A stretch of DNA of 11,516 bases from an uncultured Flavobacteriales bacterium (lineage in GTDB: Bacteria > Bacteroidota > Bacteroidia > Flavobacteriales > UBA7430), in assembly GCA_913041775.1 (NCBI GenBank), contig CAJWJW010000022.1, positions 1-11,516 on the forward strand. The letters are read 5' to 3'. The notes beneath the pieces are model-generated. The model was not told the DNA's origin, ran no database searches, and saw only the letters and a list, made by a program, of their open reading frames with translations. Position 1 is the first letter of the stretch. Each line of letters begins with the position of its first letter. Both the position numbers and the translations under genes were made by a program. Positions 7,211 to 11,516 of the stretch are shown one piece after another.

Positions 7211-8958
7211 GGAGCATAAAGGCGATAACATATTTACTAGGTATTAGTCTACTATTTACGGCTTGTTCGGGATCTAAAAAGCTCTCGAACAGCCGTACAT
7301 TGTTAAATACCTTCACGGAAGGCGAATTGTCGTACAAAAACCAATTCCGTTTTAAGTATTTGTTTTTTGAAGCTCATCGCCTCAAGGCACTCGAAGACTA
7401 TAAAAAGGCCGCAGAGCTTATGGAGCAATGTGTAGCTATAGATCCTTTAAATGCGGATGCTAATTTTGCAATGGCTCAGCTTTATATGCGCCTTGATCGG
7501 TTAGAGCAAGCTCTTTTTTACTCTAATCAAGCTCATCGATTAGATCCTTTAAATGTTTGGGTTCTTCATAGTTTAGCTCAGCTAAGCCTGGCTTTAGGTT
7601 TGCCAGAAGAGGAATTAAATGCCTATAAAAACTTAGTAAAATTAGCCCCTTCTAATATAGATGGCTACTACAGTTTGGCTCAGGCATACACTCGAAACAA
7701 TCAGTATAAAAAAGCTGTTGCCGTTTACAATACAATTCAAAAGAGGGTAGGAGTAGCTGAAGAACTCACTGTGATGAAAGAACGCCTTTATATAGCTATG
7801 GGCGATTTAGATTCTGCTGTAAAAGAGTTGCAAGATTTAATAGATGAATACCCATTTATAGTTCGTTATAGAGGAATGCTCGCAGAGCTATTACAAGCGA
7901 ATAATTTTCATGAAGAAGCATTGCAGATATATAGAGATATTTTGAGTATCGAGCCTTCAGAGCCTAGATCTAATATAGCCCTTGCTGAATACTATAGAGG
8001 CTTGAATGATTTTGAGAAAGCTTTTGAGTATTTAAGCTACTGTTTCGACGATACTAATTTTAGTGTAGAGCTTAAGTTTCAAATTTTAGTGAATTATTTT
8101 CAATTAGCGATCGAAGATGAGTCGTATTTAAAATCTCTGTATTCCTTATTAGATAAGGCAGTAATACACCACCCTTTAGAGCCTAGTTTTCATGCTTTGT
8201 ATGGCGATATGTATTTTCAAAAAAATCAATCGAACGAAGCTTATAGTTCCTATTCAAAATCAATCGAACTAGGAGCTACAGAGCACCTCATTTGGAGTAG
8301 ATGTTTAATAATTGGCTTGGAGTTGCAAAAGTATTCTGAGGTTATCAGCCTTGGAGAGCAAGCCATAGCATTACATCCTGTTCAGCCATTGTTATATTTG
8401 TTTACTGGCTTAGCTAACACGATTAATCACCAGCAAGACAAAGCGGTTGTTTTATTAAATAAGGGAATCACTTATGTGGTAAATAATCGACCACTAAAGG
8501 CAGAGTTTTATAATTATTTGGGCGATGCTTACCACAGCTTGCAACAACACGACTTGTCTGATGAAAGTTACGAAAACTCACTTTCTATTATTCCAGAAAA
8601 CCCTATTGTATTAAATAATTACAGTTATTATTTGTCTTTGCGTGCTACAGATTTAAAAAAAGCTGAGCGCTTATCTAAACAATGTAACGACTTATACCCT
8701 AATGAGGCTACTTACCAAGACACCTATGGTTGGATATTATATAAATTAGACCGATTTATCGAAGCAAAGGAATGGTTGTCTAAATCTATTGAGAATTCTC
8801 AATTTGAAAGTGCCGTTATTATAGAGCATTATGCCGATGCTTTGTATAAATGTGGCGATAAGGCTGCAGCAATAATACACTGGAATAAAGCAATTTCCTT
8901 AGGAGCTAACAACACCTTATTACTCCGAAAAGCTAGCGACGGGATTTTGTATGAATAA
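7207..8958 (+). CDS. TPR-repeat lipoprotein
   Basis: This 583-residue protein starts with a lipoprotein signal peptide: basic residues R2 and K5, a hydrophobic core, then LLFTAC with the lipid-carrying cysteine at C20. No acidic run follows the cysteine, so the Bacteroidota surface-export signal is not evident and a periplasm-facing anchor is more likely. From about residue 51 to 570 the sequence is a string of roughly 13 tetratricopeptide repeats, some clear (51–84, 85–118, 151–184, 219–252, 501–534) and some worn (about 275–325). The late stretch TYQDTYGWILYKLDRF (502–517) is strongly like other bacterial TPR lipoproteins. TPR arrays bind partner proteins; no enzyme domain is seen. It overlaps the upstream gene by 4 bp and the downstream gene by 8 bp, which suggests coupled translation and a shared task with the two envelope proteins after it. 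The partner is unknown. Confidence 0.88.
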   Translation: MRSIKAITYLLGISLLFTACSGSKKLSNSRTLLNTFTEGELSYKNQFRFKYLFFEAHRLKALEDYKKAAELMEQCVAIDPLNADANFAMAQLYMRLDRLEQALFYSNQAHRLDPLNVWVLHSLAQLSLALGLPEEELNAYKNLVKLAPSNIDGYYSLAQAYTRNNQYKKAVAVYNTIQKRVGVAEELTVMKERLYIAMGDLDSAVKELQDLIDEYPFIVRYRGMLAELLQANNFHEEALQIYRDILSIEPSEPRSNIALAEYYRGLNDFEKAFEYLSYCFDDTNFSVELKFQILVNYFQLAIEDESYLKSLYSLLDKAVIHHPLEPSFHALYGDMYFQKNQSNEAYSSYSKSIELGATEHLIWSRCLIIGLELQKYSEVISLGEQAIALHPVQPLLYLFTGLANTINHQQDKAVVLLNKGITYVVNNRPLKAEFYNYLGDAYHSLQQHDLSDESYENSLSIIPENPIVLNNYSYYLSLRATDLKKAERLSKQCNDLYPNEATYQDTYGWILYKLDRFIEAKEWLSKSIENSQFESAVIIEHYADALYKCGDKAAAIIHWNKAISLGANNTLLLRKASDGILYE

Positions 8959-9751
8959 GGTTCTTTTACTCTTAGGTCTAGTATTGATTATGGCAAGCTG
9001 CTTTACTACAAAAATAACAGAGCCCGTTTATTCTAAAATCCCAAAAACTCGGATTCTTATAGACTCTGTAGAGGCCTCGCGTTTTAATTTCGATTGGTTT
9101 AGTAGTAAAATTGCGGGTAAGTACAACGACGATTCTCGGAGTTTTTCTTTTAAAGGAACCCTTAAAATCCGAAAAGACAGTCTCATTTGGATGTCTATAA
9201 GCCCTGGCTTAGGTCTAGAGTTAGGGCGTGTCTTGTTAGATCAGGACAGTTTGTCTTTCATGAATCGTTTCGATAAAACATACTTTACCAGTAGTTATTC
9301 CGACTTAAGTGAGAAAGTGAAAAGCCCTTTGACTTATTCTAGAATTCAAGATTTACTAATGGGGAATTCCCTGAGTAACTTTGAAGAAAAAAAATACTAC
9401 GCAGATTTACAAAATCAATTGTTTAAAATTGCTTCTGTAAGTGAGAAGCAGTTAAAAAAAATGCAACGTAGTCGTCGTAAATCGGATCAAGAAATTTATA
9501 CCGCACTTATAAACCCTAAGAATTCTAAAATTTCTTCGCAAAGCTTAATCAATCATATGCTCAATAGAAATTTAATGGTTTCTTACGAAGATTTTGAAGT
9601 CCACGAACGTCAAGATTTTGCGGAATCTATAGGATTGCTTATCACCACAGATAAATCCTTAAGTTTACATTTATCCTATTCAAGAATCAATCTGACTAAG
9701 CAATTAAAATTCTCTTTTAAAGTCCCAAAGTCCTATGAGCTCATTCATTAA
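8951..9751 (+). CDS. Putative lipoprotein, probably DUF4292 family
   Basis: This 266-residue protein has a lipoprotein signal: K3, the core VLLLLGLVLI, and MASC with the acylated cysteine at C17. After a short linker comes a region (about 45–250) rich in alternating beta-strand pattern, including FKGTLKIRKDSLIWMSISP followed by LGLELGRVLLDQDSL. That order (strand, IWxSIxPxLGxE, RxxxxxDSxxxxNR) is what I recall for the Bacteroidota DUF4292 family, placed from memory and not by search. The pattern is reminiscent of the LolA/LolB fold that carries lipoproteins or lipids across the periplasm, but that is inference. The second half contains a basic stretch (QRSRRKS near 172–178). It overlaps the TPR gene by 8 bp and the EnvC-like gene by 17 bp, so translation of the three is probably linked. 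No catalytic residues are visible. Confidence 0.75.
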   Translation: MNKVLLLLGLVLIMASCFTTKITEPVYSKIPKTRILIDSVEASRFNFDWFSSKIAGKYNDDSRSFSFKGTLKIRKDSLIWMSISPGLGLELGRVLLDQDSLSFMNRFDKTYFTSSYSDLSEKVKSPLTYSRIQDLLMGNSLSNFEEKKYYADLQNQLFKIASVSEKQLKKMQRSRRKSDQEIYTALINPKNSKISSQSLINHMLNRNLMVSYEDFEVHERQDFAESIGLLITTDKSLSLHLSYSRINLTKQLKFSFKVPKSYELIH

Positions 9752-10928
9752 AATATGCATTGTTTTACTTACTTGTGGCAACTTAATGGCGCAAAGCCGT
9801 GTGGAACTACAAAAAAGAAAAATGAAGCTCTTAGAGGAGATTGAATTAAGTAATTCTGTTTTGGATCAAACTCTAGCAGCTAAAAATGTTTCTGTTCACC
9901 AGCTTAAAGCTTTAAAACAAAAAGTGGCTATTCGTTCTCAGCTTATACGTACCATCCAGAAAGAAGTTACGTATATAAAAGAGGAGATAGAAATGAGTAA
10001 CCGCCAGCAATCCATTTTGATTGAGGATTTAGATTCTTTAAAATCTACCTATACTATATTGGTACAGCAGGCCTATAATAGCAGTCGGCATTTTAATAGA
10101 TTGTTATTTTTATTCTCTTCGCGAGACTTTCAACAAGCTTATAAAAGACTGTTTTACATCCGTCAGATTTCTAAATACCGAATGCATCAAGCAGCAGTAA
10201 TAGCTCAAAAAAATCTAGCCCTAGAAAAAACCATTGTTGTACTCAAAAATCAGCGCTCCATTAAACAAAATCTGATTTCTGATAAACGCTTAGAAAATCA
10301 ATTATTAAATCAAGAGCAAGCTCAAGAATCTGTTAGTTTGGCTACTTTGGCTGAGAAGGAGAAAGAGTTAAAGAAAGACCTAAAAGTTAAGCGTAGTAAA
10401 CGTAAAACAATTCAAACTGAGATAGAGCGAATTATTGCTGATGAATTGCGAAAAGTAAGCGCTTCTGCTTCTACCAAAGCCTTTGCATCTACTCCTGAAG
10501 CAATAGCATTGTCTAAAAGTTTTACTGCTAACAAAGGGAAGTTACCCTGGCCGGTAGCAAAAGGATTGGTTATTTCTAAGTTTGGTAAACAAAAACACCC
10601 TGTTCTTTCTGGCGTTGTAATTGAAAATAATGGAATTGAAATTGCTACTGAATCTCACAGTACTTGTAGAGCCGTTTTTAACGGAAAAGTGAGTAGCGTA
10701 CTGTCTATGCCAAACGGTATAAAAGTCGTTATGGTGAGACATGGTGAATTCATTAGCGTGTACTCAAATCTAAGTGAGGTTTACGTAGAAAAAGGGGAGG
10801 AGGTAAGTACTAAATCTCCAATTGGAATCGTACTTACTTCGCAACACGACGGTAGTACTGTGGTCGATTTCCAATTATGGAAAGCTTCGGTTAAATTAAA
10901 TCCACAAAAGTGGTTGATGAAGAAGTAG
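9735..10928 (+). CDS. EnvC-like murein hydrolase activator (coiled coil plus degenerate LytM/M23 domain)
   Basis: This 397-residue protein has a cleavable signal peptide with a likely cut after A19 (NLMA–QS). Two long charged coiled-coil regions follow (about 22–115 and 140–245), then a C-terminal LytM/M23 domain (about 271–395) opening with LPWPVAKGLVISKFG. The layout and length match EnvC (419 in E. coli), a periplasmic protein that recruits and switches on cell-wall amidases at the division septum. The zinc-ligand positions are all changed: the HxGxD site reads N298 and E302, the YxHL site reads YSNL with N345, and the LHFE site reads VDFQ with D378. It therefore should not cut peptidoglycan itself, as is true of EnvC. 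ATG 9735 gives the full signal peptide and overlaps the DUF4292 gene by 17 bp. It is the last gene of the run and abuts the convergent aminopeptidase gene exactly. Confidence 0.9.
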   Translation: MSSFIKICIVLLTCGNLMAQSRVELQKRKMKLLEEIELSNSVLDQTLAAKNVSVHQLKALKQKVAIRSQLIRTIQKEVTYIKEEIEMSNRQQSILIEDLDSLKSTYTILVQQAYNSSRHFNRLLFLFSSRDFQQAYKRLFYIRQISKYRMHQAAVIAQKNLALEKTIVVLKNQRSIKQNLISDKRLENQLLNQEQAQESVSLATLAEKEKELKKDLKVKRSKRKTIQTEIERIIADELRKVSASASTKAFASTPEAIALSKSFTANKGKLPWPVAKGLVISKFGKQKHPVLSGVVIENNGIEIATESHSTCRAVFNGKVSSVLSMPNGIKVVMVRHGEFISVYSNLSEVYVEKGEEVSTKSPIGIVLTSQHDGSTVVDFQLWKASVKLNPQKWLMKK

Positions 10929-11516
10929 TTACATCGTTTCAATATACGCCATACAAAGATCTATGGTTGCTTCAATTCCTTTTTTGTGCGTTCTTTCTAC
11001 ACCATGTGAAGCCGAAACACCAGGCCCTATTAAGGCAACTCTAAAGTCGTTTCCTGCTCTTAGTGCAGCAGATCCATCCGAGCCATAATAAGGGAAAATA
11101 TCTACTTGATGTGGAATGTTTTGCTGCTCGGATAATAGAGTTAGTTTTTTACGCATTTCGTAGTCGTAAGGTCCTGTAGAATCTTTTGCACAAATAGAAC
11201 ATTTGCTTTCTGTTCCTTCGCAATCATCTCCTATTACACCCATATCTATTACGAGTAATTCTTCTATTGTATCTGCATATCCACAGGTTCCTCCATGCCC
11301 AACTTCTTCGTAGTTTGAAAAGAATATTTCAACGGGAACGTTTTTACCTTGTAGCTTTCTGGCGAGTTCAAACAAAACAAAACATCCCGCTTTATTGTCC
11401 ATAAATCGCGATTTTATAAAGCCACTTTCCAATTCCTGATAACGTGTATCTAAACAAATAATATCTCCAATACGGATTCCCAGATTTTTTAAGTCATCCA
11501 CAGAACTCACTTCTTC
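10929..11516 (-). CDS. M42-type (FrvX/glutamyl aminopeptidase-like) metallopeptidase, C-terminal part
   Basis: This minus-strand frame is open to the window edge and gives 195 residues, about half of the usual 340–360, so the N-terminal half is outside. A GTG at 11510–11508 lies inside the frame and is not a convincing start, since EE precedes it and the first metal histidine would be absent. In the visible part D40 (SRFMDNKAGC) fits the metal-bridging aspartate, E70-E71 (NYEEVGHGG) the general base and a metal glutamate, D91 (LVIDMG) the next metal aspartate, and H171 (SASHGVE) the last metal histidine. PYYGSDGSAAL (142–152) is the usual substrate-pocket segment before it. The family comprises cytoplasmic co-catalytic zinc or cobalt aminopeptidases that trim peptides. 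Its stop codon directly touches the stop of the EnvC-like gene, so the two are convergent with no gap. Another M20/M42-clan subfamily is possible. Confidence 0.87.
   Translation of the reverse strand, partial: EEVSSVDDLKNLGIRIGDIICLDTRYQELESGFIKSRFMDNKAGCFVLFELARKLQGKNVPVEIFFSNYEEVGHGGTCGYADTIEELLVIDMGVIGDDCEGTESKCSICAKDSTGPYDYEMRKKLTLLSEQQNIPHQVDIFPYYGSDGSAALRAGNDFRVALIGPGVSASHGVERTHKKGIEATIDLCMAYIETM

Noticed and set aside
8222..8269. Direct repeat AAAATCAATCGAAC at 8222–8235 and 8256–8269 in the TPR gene
   Set aside because: The two copies fall in different reading phases and do not reflect the protein repeat; a match of this size is plausible by chance in AT-rich DNA.
9774..9776. Cys14 of the EnvC-like protein as a lipoprotein cysteine
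   Set aside because: The preceding residues are L-L-T, and threonine at -1 does not fit a lipobox; the NLMA–Q site fits an ordinary signal peptidase cut.
10902..10913. CCAC-AAAA-GTGG hairpin near the end of the EnvC-like gene as a terminator
   Set aside because: Only four base pairs and no T-tract follow.
1..11516. tRNA, rRNA, CRISPR repeats, IS ends, toxin–antitoxin or defence genes
   Set aside because: I read both strands for such patterns and saw none; coding genes fill almost the whole window and no gap exceeds 63 bp.

Overview
The window looks like an ordinary chromosomal stretch from a low-GC Bacteroidota bacterium, most likely of the class Flavobacteriia. Three things point there. 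The ATP synthase genes atpA–atpG are not followed by atpD–atpC, matching the split ATP synthase loci usual in that phylum. The envelope genes downstream (lipoprotein with TPRs, DUF4292-type lipoprotein, EnvC-like protein) are of Bacteroidota type. The genes lack strong Shine-Dalgarno sequences. I see no mobile element, phage gene, CRISPR array, tRNA or rRNA.

Layout. Positions 1–1929 hold the 3' part of atpA and all of atpG, both plus strand, encoding the F1 alpha and gamma subunits. Two hairpins with T-tracts lie here: one inside the atpA–atpG gap (1023–1052) and one just after atpG (1945–1972). From 1993 to 10928 there are eight plus-strand genes with gaps of 26 bp or less, or overlaps: an orphan NtrY-like sensor histidine kinase, an enoyl-CoA hydratase, a Wzx/MATE-type polysaccharide flippase (TTG start), dUTPase (dut), a sugar-phosphate nucleotidyltransferase with a short beta-helix tail, a TPR lipoprotein, a small lipoprotein (probably DUF4292), and an EnvC-like coiled-coil protein with a degenerate LytM/M23 domain. 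The last four overlap by 4, 8 and 17 bp, so they look translationally coupled. At 10929–11516 a minus-strand M42-type aminopeptidase, cut by the window edge, converges on the EnvC gene with no bases between the two stop codons.

How the genes may work together. atpA–atpG belong to energy metabolism. Most of the long downstream run can be read as cell-envelope building: nucleotide-sugar supply (nucleotidyltransferase), export of a lipid-linked glycan (flippase), lipoproteins of the periplasm or outer membrane (TPR protein, DUF4292 protein), and control of peptidoglycan cleavage in division (EnvC-like). dUTPase, enoyl-CoA hydratase and the kinase do not obviously fit that theme and may simply share the transcript.

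I did not find a clearly new system. The points most worth following are the overlapping TPR lipoprotein–DUF4292–EnvC-like block as a possible envelope module, the loss of all four zinc-ligand positions in the EnvC-like protein, and the terminator-like hairpin inside the atp operon.
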